Counted from the first letter of the stretch, positions 53,134 to 63,801 are shown. The stretch is 64,000 nucleotides of DNA from Endozoicomonas sp. G2_1 (GCF_017744155.1 NZ_JAGHQT010000008.1:62001-126000); one strand, 5' to 3'. Translations and numbers: made by a program. The notes: generated by a model not told the origin, from the sequence alone.

Positions 53134-53260
53134 AAAAAAAGGGTGAATATCGCTATTCACCACAAGAAAAGACACTTGAACGACTGCCGGCCGACAGAAT
53201 ATAGCCGCTGTTCTTTATTGCAGTAAGGAGAAAACCTAGGGAGTTGCGTCACTGCCTTAC
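53134..53260 (-). ncRNA. Candidate minus-strand small RNA ending in an intrinsic terminator
   Basis: At 53142-53161 GGTGAATA/TATTCACC is a perfect 8-bp stem with a 4-nt loop. On the minus strand it is followed by TTTTTTTT, a textbook terminator, but it has no T-run on the plus strand and no minus-strand gene feeds it. The sequence just upstream on the minus strand can fold: GTAAGG (53255-53260) with CCTTAC (53223-53228), and GAAC (53210-53213) with GTTC (53178-53181) enclosing GC-rich pairs. No open frame of note. The 5' end and promoter were not found. Confidence 0.45.
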
Positions 53261-53453
53261 CACAAGAATGATTATGCAACAAAATAAAATAATTACCCAG
53301 AAATAATTAAACATATTAAATAACCAATAATTTAATTATTTGGACAATTTTTGGCATACATATTAATCAACCAAATAGTCAACACTCTGAACTACCGTTT
53401 TAAGGAGATACCTTAATCGTTTGATTAGTCGAAAAATAATTACATAATGAAAT

Positions 53454-53477
53454 AAAAAACGGGGCGAATACGCCCCG
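53454..53477 (-). terminator. Orphan intrinsic terminator, minus strand
   Basis: CGGGGCG/CGCCCCG 7-bp GC stem with a 4-nt loop (53460-53477), followed on minus by TTTTTTATTT. It has no T-run on plus. Upstream on minus lies a second inverted repeat, ATGGTTAA/TTAACCAT (53487-53494, 53511-53518), and no convincing gene. It implies another minus-strand transcript between pxpC and pabA. Confidence 0.6.
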
Positions 53478-53746
53478 AAAAAGTCTATGGTTAAACAGGT
53501 GACAGATCGATTAACCATGGTCAATATCAGTGCTGATCCAGGAAGTTTTTGGATGTGACTTTATTGACTAGTTTACTATGGCAGAGATCCGATAAAATTT
53601 CACAACTAAGCGATGGAAGCACAACTTTACGTGATGTAATGCATAAAATTCGTACAATTATTTTTATCGATGAGAAATAGATGTAATCTCTATCCGCTTG
53701 AGCATACAATAGCGCCGTTTTATTCGTGAGGTTTTGAGGTTATGTC

Positions 53747-54325
53747 GTGCTGTTAATGATCGACAACTATGATTCATTTACATTCAACTTAGTGCACTAT
53801 TTTGAAAGCTTAGGCCAAGACGTTATTGTCCGTCGAAACGATCAAATTAGCCTCGAAGAAATCGCTGAACTGGCACCTGATTATCTCGTTATTTCACCAG
53901 GGCCTTGTGACCCCGATAGCGCAGGTATATCACTGGCAGCAATCGCTGAATTTGCCGGTCGCATCCCCTTACTTGGCGTTTGTCTTGGTCATCAATGTAT
54001 CGCCCAACACTTCGGCGCGAGTGTTGTTAAAGCCAATAAGGTTATGCACGGTAAAACCAGTGTTATTCAACACACACAAAAAGGTTTATTCGACAATATC
54101 AAGCCCGAGTTAACCGTCACCCGCTACCATTCGCTGGTGGTAAAGCCCGACACGTTACCCGAGTGTTTAGAAGTAACGGCTTGGCTTGAAAACCCAAATC
54201 AGCAAACCGAAATCATGGCGCTGGCCCACAAGGATTTGCCGATAGCGAGTGTTCAGTTTCACCCTGAATCTGTGCTTACGGAACAAGGCCATCAGCTTCT
54301 ACAAAACTTTTTAAACACTTACTAA
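53747..54325 (+). CDS. pabA: Aminodeoxychorismate synthase glutamine amidotransferase PabA
   Basis: 192-residue class I glutamine amidotransferase that supplies ammonia to PabB in 4-aminobenzoate (folate) synthesis. [19 protein letters not shown] opens the protein. The catalytic triad is Cys in GVCLGHQCI (about 79), and His and Glu in VQFHPESVL (about 168-172). GTG start at 53747 with GAGG 7 nt upstream. The closely related TrpG has the same fold. I prefer PabA because no trp genes are near and pabA adjacent to argD (2.1 kb away here) is the enterobacterial arrangement. Confidence 0.9.
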   Translation: MLLMIDNYDSFTFNLVHYFESLGQDVIVRRNDQISLEEIAELAPDYLVISPGPCDPDSAGISLAAIAEFAGRIPLLGVCLGHQCIAQHFGASVVKANKVMHGKTSVIQHTQKGLFDNIKPELTVTRYHSLVVKPDTLPECLEVTAWLENPNQQTEIMALAHKDLPIASVQFHPESVLTEQGHQLLQNFLNTY

Positions 54326-54440
54326 GCCCTTTTTTAACAAGCCAAAAAACAAAAATATTAGCACTTGGCTTATAAATCGCATAAATTAACCGATATAAAA
54401 TAACGATAAAGAATAATTTCAATTATTTACTTAGCTCAAC

Positions 54441-55586
54441 ATGCAAATTTTTAACAACAGTGACAACATTGCTAGCCTCTACCAACGCTCGCTCAGCCTT
54501 TACATCAGTAAAGACTTTGCTAAAGCACAGTGCGGCAAATTAGTTACTAATTCAGCTCAAGATAGCGAACAAGCCAATCGTCGTCGTGAGTTGCTTGCGA
54601 TTGAAGAAGAAGCAAAACAAGCTAAGGTTATTGAACAATACGGTAAGAGTCATTTTAAAAACCAAGTGACAGCCGCATTCTTCACTAAACTCACCAAAAA
54701 AGTTAACGAAGACTTTGATAACAAAGACAGGCTCTATAATAACATCGCGCAAATAGAAGATGCCGCACCAGCAATACTGGAAATACTGGCGGTAAGAGCT
54801 GCATCAATTAGTCGTATTGTGCCATTAGCTAAATCTTTGCCTTGGTTGGCAAATGAGCTAGTCAACCTAGTTAACAAACCACAGTACCGCAAACGGGCGG
54901 ACGTCAAAGTTAGCGATCCTAAAATTGCCCTGAGTTACATTGGCCTCGACAACTTAAAAATGGTGATGCCAACATTTATGTTAAAGCACTGGCTACCCTA
55001 CTCTACAGCTCCTTTTAGCCTAATGAAGCGCAAGCTCTGGAACGACAGTTTAGCGATTGCAATGGCAACAGGAGCACTTGCCAAAGAGGCTGGACAAGAT
55101 TACTACACCGCTTTTACCGCAGGTATGCTAAGTAATATTGGCATGATAGCAGTAACGCGTTGTTTATTGCAACAACATCAACAGCTTCACGGCATTGAAC
55201 TGAAAAAAGCGTTTGATAACCGCGATAAGCGCCTGCACGATGTAATGGTGGATATAAAGCCGTCGGCAGAGATGTTGCTCGAACAACTGGCACTGCGCTC
55301 CGCTAACATTAGTGCAGATTTAGTCGAAATCATGAGTTTTGATCGTCTGGTCATTACTGAAGCTATGTTTGATTTAGCCTACAGCCATGAAGTCGAAAAA
55401 ATGTGTCCGTTGGCACAACATATCACCAAAGCTAAAGCTTATGTTGCGATGCGTTCGCTCGCCAAAGAAGAGCTGATCAGCGGCGATGAAGCAAAAGCTT
55501 TATTAATTGCAGGTAAAGTAAAAACTAGCGACGTTAGCTTACTCAAGAAAACCGATATTGATCACATCAAACTCAACTTCAATTAA
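54441..55586 (+). CDS. HDOD-domain signalling protein
   Basis: 381 residues. The HDOD domain covers about 110-330 (AAPAILEILAVRAASISRIVPLAKSLPWLANELVNLVNKPQYR ... IALSYIGLDNLKMVMPTFMLKHWLP ... YTAFTAGMLSNIGMIAVTRCL). The metal-binding HD pair of true HD phosphohydrolases is absent, as is usual for HDOD. No extra output domain is present. HDOD proteins act in signalling, often alongside c-di-GMP; the partner is unknown. Preceded by an A/T-rich 115-nt gap after pabA. Confidence 0.88.
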   Translation: MQIFNNSDNIASLYQRSLSLYISKDFAKAQCGKLVTNSAQDSEQANRRRELLAIEEEAKQAKVIEQYGKSHFKNQVTAAFFTKLTKKVNEDFDNKDRLYNNIAQIEDAAPAILEILAVRAASISRIVPLAKSLPWLANELVNLVNKPQYRKRADVKVSDPKIALSYIGLDNLKMVMPTFMLKHWLPYSTAPFSLMKRKLWNDSLAIAMATGALAKEAGQDYYTAFTAGMLSNIGMIAVTRCLLQQHQQLHGIELKKAFDNRDKRLHDVMVDIKPSAEMLLEQLALRSANISADLVEIMSFDRLVITEAMFDLAYSHEVEKMCPLAQHITKAKAYVAMRSLAKEELISGDEAKALLIAGKVKTSDVSLLKKTDIDHIKLNFN

Positions 55587-55672
55587 ACTGGCTAGCAAAG
55601 GTTGATTTTTAGCCAAACGCCATCATTATCATAAATAACGTTTATTTTCAGATATCAAGGATGTATATCATT

Positions 55673-56044
55673 ATGTGGCAACGGCTCAACACACTGCAAA
55701 AAATCATCATTGTTGTTCTATTAGCGTGCTTAGTGCCATTTGCTCCAGAACTTATCTTTATTGCCGATATTGGCGGTGTCGAGCTTGTTTTTACGTTTTT
55801 ACTCACCTACTACACGCCATTACTCAGCAAAGTGAAAGCTCGCTACTATCAGGGCAAAAATACGGTCAACTTCACCTTAAACGTGTTGCAAGCGTCTCCA
55901 ATATTCACCCCCTATGTCTTTGCTATTCAGGCAAGTTTTAGTTTGCTGGCATTATTCATATCAGGCTCTATTGCATTGGCACTGTTGTTTCAGTTACCTG
56001 CAATGCTGCTCAATCACCCTTTGTTGACTTCGATTCCTTACTAA
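55673..56044 (+). CDS. Small membrane protein, unknown function
   Basis: 123 residues from the ATG at 55673 (an ATG 12 nt earlier is also in frame; AAGG upstream serves either). Three hydrophobic stretches: about 9-27 (KIIIVVLLACLVPFAPELIF), 30-50 (LVFTFLLTYYTPLL) and 78-110. A short basic loop (KVKARYYQGKN) lies between. I do not recognise a family. It follows the HDOD gene by 86 nt on the same strand. Confidence 0.6.
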   Translation: MWQRLNTLQKIIIVVLLACLVPFAPELIFIADIGGVELVFTFLLTYYTPLLSKVKARYYQGKNTVNFTLNVLQASPIFTPYVFAIQASFSLLALFISGSIALALLFQLPAMLLNHPLLTSIPY

Positions 56045-57621
<1,577 letters not shown>

Positions 57622-57636
57622 GCGTTGCTTACCCCC

Positions 57637-57668
57637 TTACTAGTAGCCGATTAGCGCGCTACTAGTAA
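57637..57668 (+). other. Hairpin between argD/astC and astA
   Basis: TTACTAGTAGC/GCTACTAGTAA is a perfect 11-bp stem with a 10-nt loop and a weak T-rich tail (GTCTTTCT). It may partially terminate or protect the upstream message. Confidence 0.6.
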
Positions 57669-57698
57669 GTCTTTCTAATCACCCATTGGGACATTGTT

Positions 57699-58715
57699 AT
57701 GATTATTATACGCCCTATTCAAAGTAGTGATTACGATGCTTTGCACCGTATCGCCGTCGAATCAGGACACGGTTTTACATCACTACCCGTTAATGAAGAG
57801 CTGTTAAAAAAGCGCATTAGCCACGCCGAGTATTCATTCAATACCGAGGTGGAAAAGCCAGGTAACGAAGGTTACTTGTTCGTGATGGAAGATACCGAAA
57901 CCGGCCAAGTGGTCGGTACCACAGGTATTGAAGCAGCCGTCGGCCTTGATAATGCTTTTTATCATTATCACTTGGGTAAGGTCGTTCATCATTCGCGTGA
58001 ATTAAACGTTTACAACACGGTTGAAACACTTGCATTGTGCAACGATTACACCGGCGCCAGCGAAATTTGCACGCTGTTTTTGAGTGAAAGCCATCGCAAA
58101 AATAGCAACGGTCGCTTTTTATCGCGCTTCCGTTTTTTATTTATGGCTGAACACAAAGAGCGCTTTTCTGAAACCGTTATCGCGGAAATGCGTGGGGTCT
58201 CAGATGACAGTGGTCGTTCACCGTTTTGGGCGTGGTTAGAAGAGCACTTTTTCTCGCTCGACTTTCCAACGGCAGATTACCTCACTGGGATTGGCAAAAA
58301 AGAGTTCATTGCTGAATTAATGCCGAAATACCCGATTTATGTCAGTTTATTGAGCAAAGATGCTCAAGCGGTAATCAACCAAGTACACGACAAAACAGTA
58401 CCAGCACTGCGTTTGTTAGAAGCGGAAGGCTTTTCGCGTAAAGGTTACGTCGATATTTTTGACGGTGGCCCTACCGTTGAAGCGTCGATGAATACCATTA
58501 AGTCGGTACAAAACAGCACTAAGTACCAAGTACTCATTGGCGAAGTAAACGACGACAATCGCTACATAGTTGTTAACACACAAGTGACTAACTGTCGCGC
58601 GACGCAAACACCAGTATCTCTTCGAGAAACAGCAAACCAAGTGGTGATTAGCCAGCAAGTTGCAGATGCCCTAATAGTGCAAGAAGGTGACTGGGTGCGA
58701 TTAATCGCTAACTAG
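57699..58715 (+). CDS. astA: Arginine N-succinyltransferase
   Basis: First enzyme of the arginine succinyltransferase (AST) pathway: arginine plus succinyl-CoA gives N2-succinylarginine. 338 residues, family length. MIIIRPIQSSDYDALHRIA starts the acyltransferase fold, followed by GTTGIEAAVGLDNAFYHYHLG, RFLSRFRFLFMAEHKERF, FWAWLEEHFFSLDFPTADYLTG and GYVDIFDGGPTVEA, all of which are AstA landmarks. It lies 19 nt before astD. Confidence 0.96.
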   Translation: MIIIRPIQSSDYDALHRIAVESGHGFTSLPVNEELLKKRISHAEYSFNTEVEKPGNEGYLFVMEDTETGQVVGTTGIEAAVGLDNAFYHYHLGKVVHHSRELNVYNTVETLALCNDYTGASEICTLFLSESHRKNSNGRFLSRFRFLFMAEHKERFSETVIAEMRGVSDDSGRSPFWAWLEEHFFSLDFPTADYLTGIGKKEFIAELMPKYPIYVSLLSKDAQAVINQVHDKTVPALRLLEAEGFSRKGYVDIFDGGPTVEASMNTIKSVQNSTKYQVLIGEVNDDNRYIVVNTQVTNCRATQTPVSLRETANQVVISQQVADALIVQEGDWVRLIAN

Positions 58716-58734
58716 AAAAATTTAGAGAATGATT

Positions 58735-60201
58735 ATGTCAAATATCTTATTTATCAATGGCGAATGGCAAGCAGGCCTAGGCCATCAAATTCAATCATTA
58801 AACCCAGCGCGCAATGAAGTGATCTGGCAAGGTGAAACCGCAACTGCTGAGCAAGTTGATCAAGCGGTAATGGCCGCTCGCCAAGCGTTTAACAGCTGGG
58901 CGTTAATGAGTGTTGACGCCCGTATTGCGATTGTTGAGAAGTTTGCTGAGCAATTAACAGAAAATAAAGAAGCGCTCGCGGTAACTATCGCACAAGAAAC
59001 TGGCAAGCCACTTTGGGAAACCCGTACAGAAGTTGGCGCTATGATCGGCAAAATTGCGATTTCAGTACGTGCCTATAACGAACGTACTGGTACTGTCGAA
59101 AATCCAATGCCTGGTGCGAAAGCTTTTATTCGTCACAAGCCTCATGGCGTAGTTGCGGTATTTGGCCCATACAACTTCCCAGGTCACTTGCCGAACGGCC
59201 ATATTGTTCCTGCACTAATTGCCGGTAACACTGTGGTATTTAAGCCAAGTGAATTAACACCAAAAGTTGCTGAAGAAACCATGAAACTATGGCAACAAGC
59301 AGGTTTACCTGCTGGTGTTGTTAACTTAGTGCAAGGCGAAGTTGAAACCGGTAAAGCACTTGCTAGTCATCCGCAAATTGATGGCTTGTTTTTCACTGGT
59401 AGCTCAACAACAGGCAATATTTTGCACCAGCAATTTGGCGGTCAACCGGGCAAAATCTTAGCGCTTGAAATGGGTGGCAATAACCCGTTAATCATTAAAG
59501 ATGTTAGCGATGTAGACGCTGTCGTTCACGATATTTTGCAATCGGCATTTATTACTACAGGTCAGCGTTGTACTTGTGCTCGTCGCTTATTCATCGAGCA
59601 AAATGAGCAAGGTAATGAGATTATCAAGCGTTTAATTGCTGCAACACAAGCAATTAAAATTGGTTACTACGATGACGAAGAGCAGCCGTTTATCGGTTCT
59701 ATGATCTCTGAAAAAGCAGCACTTGGTTTAGTTGCTGCCCAAGCTCAGTTAATCGAGCTAGGTGGTAAATCTTTGGTTGAATTGAAGCACCAAGAAGTAG
59801 GCACTGGTTTTGTTAGCCCGGGCATTGTCGACGTTACCGATATCGACAATATGCCAGATGAAGAACACTTTGGTCCGTTGTTGAAAGTCTATCGTTACAC
59901 TGATTTTGACGCAGCGATCACCGAAGCGAACAACACTAGCTTTGGTTTATCAGCGGGCTTGTTAGCCGACAACGAAGCCGACTACAACCACTTCTTTACC
60001 CGTATTCGCGCAGGTATTGTTAACTGGAATAAACCAATTACTGGCGCCAGCAGTGCCGCGCCGTTTGGCGGTATTGGTAACAGCGGCAACCACAGAGCAA
60101 GTGCTTACTATGCGGCTGACTATTGTGCATACCCTGTTGCATCAGTTGAAGCGGAAAAAGTTAGCTTACCAGCGCAACTGAGCCCGGGTTTGAGCTTATA
60201 G
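58735..60201 (+). CDS. astD: Succinylglutamate-semialdehyde dehydrogenase
   Basis: NAD-dependent aldehyde dehydrogenase, fourth step of the AST pathway. 488 residues from the ATG at 58735 (AGAGA 6 nt upstream); an ATG 6 nt earlier is possible. The catalytic Cys is in GQRCTCARR (about 283), the general base Glu in [10 protein letters not shown] (about 249) and the NAD loop in FTGSSTTG. The AstD-specific opening is [11 protein letters not shown]. astB (succinylarginine dihydrolase) and astE (succinylglutamate desuccinylase) are not in this window. Confidence 0.96.
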   Translation: MSNILFINGEWQAGLGHQIQSLNPARNEVIWQGETATAEQVDQAVMAARQAFNSWALMSVDARIAIVEKFAEQLTENKEALAVTIAQETGKPLWETRTEVGAMIGKIAISVRAYNERTGTVENPMPGAKAFIRHKPHGVVAVFGPYNFPGHLPNGHIVPALIAGNTVVFKPSELTPKVAEETMKLWQQAGLPAGVVNLVQGEVETGKALASHPQIDGLFFTGSSTTGNILHQQFGGQPGKILALEMGGNNPLIIKDVSDVDAVVHDILQSAFITTGQRCTCARRLFIEQNEQGNEIIKRLIAATQAIKIGYYDDEEQPFIGSMISEKAALGLVAAQAQLIELGGKSLVELKHQEVGTGFVSPGIVDVTDIDNMPDEEHFGPLLKVYRYTDFDAAITEANNTSFGLSAGLLADNEADYNHFFTRIRAGIVNWNKPITGASSAAPFGGIGNSGNHRASAYYAADYCAYPVASVEAEKVSLPAQLSPGLSL

Positions 60202-60217
60202 GATTATCTCAACAATG

Positions 60218-60269
60218 ACTCAACAATTGGTTTATTGATCTATAGCAAGTGATCGAACCGTTGTTGAGT
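60218..60269. repeat. Inverted repeat after astD
   Basis: ACTCAACAA (60218-60226) and TTGTTGAGT (60261-60269), 34 nt apart; a direct copy of CTCAACAAT begins at 60209. The 333-nt gap from astD to the DUF1338 gene also holds a terminator and a further hairpin, listed separately. Confidence 0.45.
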
Positions 60270-60320
60270 ACATTGTTAGCTAAACCAGATAAAATAGAGA
60301 ATATGAATTTAAGCTACCAG

Positions 60321-60353
60321 CTCAGGATCCAAGCGCGACGCCCTGAGTTTTTT
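60321..60353 (+). terminator. Probable terminator of the ast genes
   Basis: CTCAGG/CCTGAG, 6-bp stem around a 15-nt loop, followed by TTTTTT. Stability is modest because of the large loop. Confidence 0.6.
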
Positions 60354-60380
60354 AAAAGCATAGATCAAATCTAATCACTG

Positions 60381-60408
60381 AGACGAATGGTGGTGCCTCC
60401 GTTCGTCT
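60381..60408 (+). other. Second hairpin between astD and the DUF1338 gene
   Basis: AGACGAATGG/CCGTTCGTCT forms a 10-bp stem with one G-T pair. TGCGTTTTACAG follows, too weak for a definite terminator. It lies 133 nt before the DUF1338 start. Confidence 0.45.
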
Positions 60409-60540
60409 GCGTTTTACAGTTCAATATCGCATCGACACACGCCTCGCCATTTAGCTCTATTGTTCGCTAATTTATTAGCGTAGCACTCACTTTATTATAA
60501 CTAGTTTCACAACACCGTTTGGCATTCATGAGGAATGAAA

Positions 60541-61341
60541 ATGACTACCGAAGTAAACGCACTATTTGAAAAAATTTGGCAAAGCTACTTGGCTGTAACT
60601 CCTTCAGCAGAGAAAGTTCACGATTTGTTGAGTACAGGCTCTGATCTGATCAACGATCACGTTGCCTATCGCACCTTTAACCTTGATAAAGTGAGCTTAG
60701 ACAAGCTTGCTGCACACTTGTTAGCACTTGGTTACAAAGAATGTGGCGAGTATCACTTTGAAGCGAAGAAACTTTACGCCAAGCACTTTGAACATGCAGA
60801 CACCACGCTACCAAAAGTATTTATTAGTCAGTTATTAGTTGAAGAATTCTCGGCTGAAGCGCAAGCCATTATCCACAAAATGGTTGAGCAAGTAGACAGT
60901 GAGAAAGTTGCCGACCAAAGCTTCTTGTACTCTGGCACTCACTGGAGCGTGAGCTCTGACGAGTACCAAACATTACTTGCTGAAAGCGAGTACGCTGCTT
61001 GGATGGCGGCTTGGGGCTATCGCGCCAACCATTTTACCGTCAGCATTAATCACTTAGAAAACTTCGACACCATTGAAGCAGTAAACGAGGCTGTTAAAGC
61101 AGGTGGCTTCACGTTAAATAGCGTAGGTGGTGAAGTAAAAGGCTCTGCTGAGGTCAAACTAGAGCAGTCTTCAACGATGGCAGACCATGCCGACGTTGCT
61201 TTTAGTGATAAAACTATGACCATTCCAAGCTGTTTTTACGAATTTGCTTTGCGCTACCCGCTAGCAAACGGTGAATTGTATACAGGTTTTGTTGCTGCAT
61301 CAGCTGACAAAATCTTTGAAAGTACTAACGCCGCAGCTTAA
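60541..61341 (+). CDS. DUF1338 family protein (2-oxoadipate dioxygenase/decarboxylase fold)
   Basis: 266 residues from the ATG at 60541, with AGGA 6 nt upstream; the ATG at 60535 abuts that site. Probable iron-binding residues of the YdcJ/HglS group are visible: His in LINDHVAYRTFN (about 35-46), His in WGYRANHFTVSIN (about 155-167) and Glu in FYEFALRYPL (about 235). The characterised relative HglS turns 2-oxoadipate into 2-hydroxyglutarate in lysine breakdown, but shorter members like this one are uncharacterised. A DUF1338 gene after astD is a recurrent arrangement in Shewanella and relatives, suggesting a link to arginine or glutamate metabolism. Confidence 0.88.
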   Translation: MTTEVNALFEKIWQSYLAVTPSAEKVHDLLSTGSDLINDHVAYRTFNLDKVSLDKLAAHLLALGYKECGEYHFEAKKLYAKHFEHADTTLPKVFISQLLVEEFSAEAQAIIHKMVEQVDSEKVADQSFLYSGTHWSVSSDEYQTLLAESEYAAWMAAWGYRANHFTVSINHLENFDTIEAVNEAVKAGGFTLNSVGGEVKGSAEVKLEQSSTMADHADVAFSDKTMTIPSCFYEFALRYPLANGELYTGFVAASADKIFESTNAAA

Positions 61342-61361
61342 TAAAAAAGTTAGTTTTTTAG

Positions 61362-61400
61362 AAACGCCAAAGCAGAGCAAATGCTTTGGCGTTTATTTTT
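61362..61400 (+). terminator. Rho-independent terminator of the DUF1338 gene
   Basis: AAACGCCAAAGCA/TGCTTTGGCGTTT is a perfect 13-bp stem with a 7-nt loop and TTATTTTTT tail. Confidence 0.88.
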
Positions 61401-61414
61401 TCTCACTTCTTATT

Positions 61415-61693
61415 TCAAACACTCACTTCACAGTGACCGAGATTTTTATCTGGTGAAATGTGGTCACGAACAATCTGCTTCAAGACTTTAATCTCGGGAA
61501 AACCGCCCATTTCTTTACGCGACCAAATGCGTTCGCCATTGGCGTAAATTTCAAATACACCACTGCCTGCAGGTTTTAACGACAATTCGCTAATATCTTG
61601 CTCAAAGGTGGTTAATAACTCCTGCGCCATCCAACTTGAACGTAATAACCATCGACACCCCGTGCAGTAGTGAATTTCTATCTTGTTAGTCAT
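61415..61693 (-). CDS. SelT/SelW/SelH (Rdx) family thioredoxin-fold protein
   Basis: 92 residues. The Rdx family redox motif YCTGCRW (CxxC, about 9-15) is in its usual N-terminal position, with normal Cys codons, so this is the Cys form and not a selenoprotein. KPAGSGVFEIYANGERIWSRKEMGGFPEIKVLKQIVRD is the family core. Function is thought to be redox-related but is not defined. It converges on the DUF1338 gene across a terminator. Confidence 0.92.
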   Translation of the reverse strand: MTNKIEIHYCTGCRWLLRSSWMAQELLTTFEQDISELSLKPAGSGVFEIYANGERIWSRKEMGGFPEIKVLKQIVRDHISPDKNLGHCEVSV

Positions 61694-61796
61694 TGTTAAT
61701 TTTATGTTCCGATAAAAAGTTTAAGAAAATATAGCAATTATTATTGGCTAGCATTGAGCAGCGCTAATAAGTTTCATCTCAACTATTTAGATAAAA

Positions 61797-62597
61797 CTAC
61801 TCTATTTTGTATAAAGTAAAATCCGCAGTTTCCAACAAGTATTGCTTATTGTATGAGTATAAATGGCCGACGATAGACGAACTCGACCGTTTATGCAGTA
61901 TCATTTGGTTGGCAAACGTCGGATGACTTGTTGCAATGTGTATTGGTTGACCTTTACCCACCGATGTTTGGTCAAAGTCGAAATATGTTTCATTAGTTAG
62001 CCCTAAGTTATTTATAAATAAAACAAACTCTGACTTACCTTGGGCGTTAATGTTTAACGCAACTAATTGAGTCGCCTCTCGAATATTGACAGTTCCAAGC
62101 CACAGCCCATAAATACCTGAAGACGGTTTTTCAAGCTCAGACCTTATTCTTTTTTCGTAGCGATTAAGAAGTAATTTAACGGCAGAAGTTGTTGTTTGCC
62201 TTTTTAAATCATAGGAACGTGACAAAATTGCACTTTTATCGTTTGCTACTGCTATTTGCAACACTTTATATGAACCTACATGAGTGGGTGTCAATATTAG
62301 TTTGTATGTTGATTGGGAATCGTATTGATTATCGAATTCTGCGATACATTCAGAGTGTGTACACGAAACATCTTGATCTGAGAACACATGACTCTGAGTT
62401 CTTCGAAATGCCGAAGCAATTGAGGTTCGATGAAGTCGATGTTTACCGTTATTACCCAACTCTAAGACGTTATAAATCAAATCGTCACTTATTCCCTCCC
62501 AAAAGCCAGCTTCAAGCTTTAGTGGTGCATCGTTATTACTCGCCAAGACATTAGCGCTAAGCAACGACAAAAATACAATAAAGAGGGTTTTATGCAT
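61797..62597 (-). CDS. Exported protein of unknown function
   Basis: 266 residues from the ATG at 62597 (AGG 7 nt upstream); a TTG pair 18 nt earlier is in frame. A signal peptide is evident (MHKTLFIVFLSLLSANVLAS). The mature part is rich in Ser, Thr and beta-forming residues, with no motif I recognise. Two cysteines lie close together (VSCTHSECIAEF), suggesting a disulfide in the periplasm. Its overall look is of a beta-sandwich or barrel-like envelope protein. Codon use is somewhat A/T-richer than its neighbours. Confidence 0.6.
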   Translation of the reverse strand: MHKTLFIVFLSLLSANVLASNNDAPLKLEAGFWEGISDDLIYNVLELGNNGKHRLHRTSIASAFRRTQSHVFSDQDVSCTHSECIAEFDNQYDSQSTYKLILTPTHVGSYKVLQIAVANDKSAILSRSYDLKRQTTTSAVKLLLNRYEKRIRSELEKPSSGIYGLWLGTVNIREATQLVALNINAQGKSEFVLFINNLGLTNETYFDFDQTSVGKGQPIHIATSHPTFANQMILHKRSSSSIVGHLYSYNKQYLLETADFTLYKIE

Positions 62598-62760
62598 TGA
62601 AAACCTATTCAACAATTAAAATATTTCACCTTGAATATCAAAAACTAAGTCTTTAAGCAATTTAATTAATAGGTCATGACAAAACAGTACAAACGACTCA
62701 ACCACACAATATTGTAACTATTTGGTGACAATAATTTGATTTTTCCGGTCACCAGCTCTT

Positions 62761-62769
62761 TGCTATAAT
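62761..62769 (+). promoter_or_regulatory. Extended -10 promoter of the DUF3802 gene
   Basis: TGCTATAAT is a perfect extended -10 element (TGnTATAAT), 37 nt before the DUF3802 ATG. No good -35 at 17 nt, as is common for extended -10 promoters. Confidence 0.6.
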
Positions 62770-62805
62770 TGCCATTACGCGCTCATACTTTCCAGGTAGT
62801 AACAA

Positions 62806-63159
62806 ATGGTAACGGACACGCAAGGTTATATTCATATTATTGAGTATTTGACAGAGCATTTAAGTTTGTTTGAACAAGCCAATGCCACCACCCGCCATGC
62901 GCCTTCGGTAATGGCAATTATCGAACAGGAACTCAGTGAGCAAATTATCAGTGTTTGTGGTCAAAATGAAGCGCTGTCGTTCAATCAACGCAATGCCATC
63001 ATTCGAGAAGTCGATGCCATTGTTTACGACCTGGAAGAAATCCTTTCGAGTGTTAGCAATAACCCAGTCACTCCTGAGCAAATCACTTTCATCAAGGAGT
63101 TTGCATTGCTCATCAAAAACCTCTTCGACACCGAAATTCACACCAAAATACTCGCTTAA
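62806..63159 (+). CDS. DUF3802 family protein
   Basis: 117 residues, helical and acidic, soluble. The sequence (GYIHIIEYLTEHLSLFEQA ... FNQRNAIIREVDAIVYDLEEILSSV ... EFALLIKNLFDTEIHTKI) fits the DUF3802 family, which is confined to Alteromonadales-type bacteria and has no known function. The family call is from memory of its pattern. It has its own promoter-like element and lies 127 nt before the OsmC gene. Confidence 0.7.
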   Translation: MVTDTQGYIHIIEYLTEHLSLFEQANATTRHAPSVMAIIEQELSEQIISVCGQNEALSFNQRNAIIREVDAIVYDLEEILSSVSNNPVTPEQITFIKEFALLIKNLFDTEIHTKILA

Positions 63160-63286
63160 ACCCACGCTACAATCTCGGCTGTACAAAGCAGTTGGCAGCC
63201 GCTTTAGACCTCAGTTAAAATAACCATAGAAAATAATATGGTAATTGCTTGGCACTGTGCCGAGCAGACAATAATTGGATAAATAA

Positions 63287-63691
63287 ATGAAAGCTACAGT
63301 AACTTGGGTCGGCGACGAGCGCTTTATGGGGACGTCAGAGAGTGGTCACACTATCGTTATGGATGCCAACGGCGGTGAATTAGCGCCAAGCCCGTTAGAA
63401 AACGTATTAATATCACTTGGCGGTTGTTCGTCAGTCGATGTCGTCAGTATTTTAGAAAAGGCCCGTCAAAACATCACTGATTGTCGTGTTGAAGTGACTG
63501 GTACGCGCGTTGATACAGTACCAAAGCTATTTTCTGATATTCATCTACACTTTGTCATTACTGGTGACGATGTCAGTGAAAAACACGTAGCGCGTGCGGT
63601 AGACTTGTCGGCTGACAAATATTGTTCAGTGGCATTAATGCTTAACAAATCGGTCAATATTACCCACGATTTTGAAATCAAAAGCGCCTAA
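63287..63691 (+). CDS. OsmC/Ohr family peroxidase-like protein
   Basis: 134 residues of the OsmC-like fold. The two redox cysteines are in LGGCSSVDVVSILEKA (about 47) and SADKYCSVALML (about 111). Family members reduce organic hydroperoxides or respond to osmotic stress. This subgroup (YhfA-like) lacks a firm substrate. In Shewanella and relatives an OsmC gene lies near crp and speD, and speD indeed follows here. Confidence 0.92.
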   Translation: MKATVTWVGDERFMGTSESGHTIVMDANGGELAPSPLENVLISLGGCSSVDVVSILEKARQNITDCRVEVTGTRVDTVPKLFSDIHLHFVITGDDVSEKHVARAVDLSADKYCSVALMLNKSVNITHDFEIKSA

Positions 63692-63801
63692 ACCTAGCTA
63701 ACAATTTACGCCAAAGAGGCAAAATTAACATTTAAACATTGGTATTACTGATAAATACAGTACGTTCGCTTCATCATTGAAGCCATTGAGAGGATACGCT
63801 A

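Noticed and set aside
53142-53161. Terminator for pxpC on the plus strand
   Set aside because: The hairpin is followed by ACAAGAAAAG on plus, with no T-run; the T-run is only on the minus strand.
53527-53709. 60-codon minus-strand frame between pxpC and pabA
   Set aside because: TTG start with no ribosome site, no sensible composition or motif; more likely untranslated or part of a noncoding transcript.
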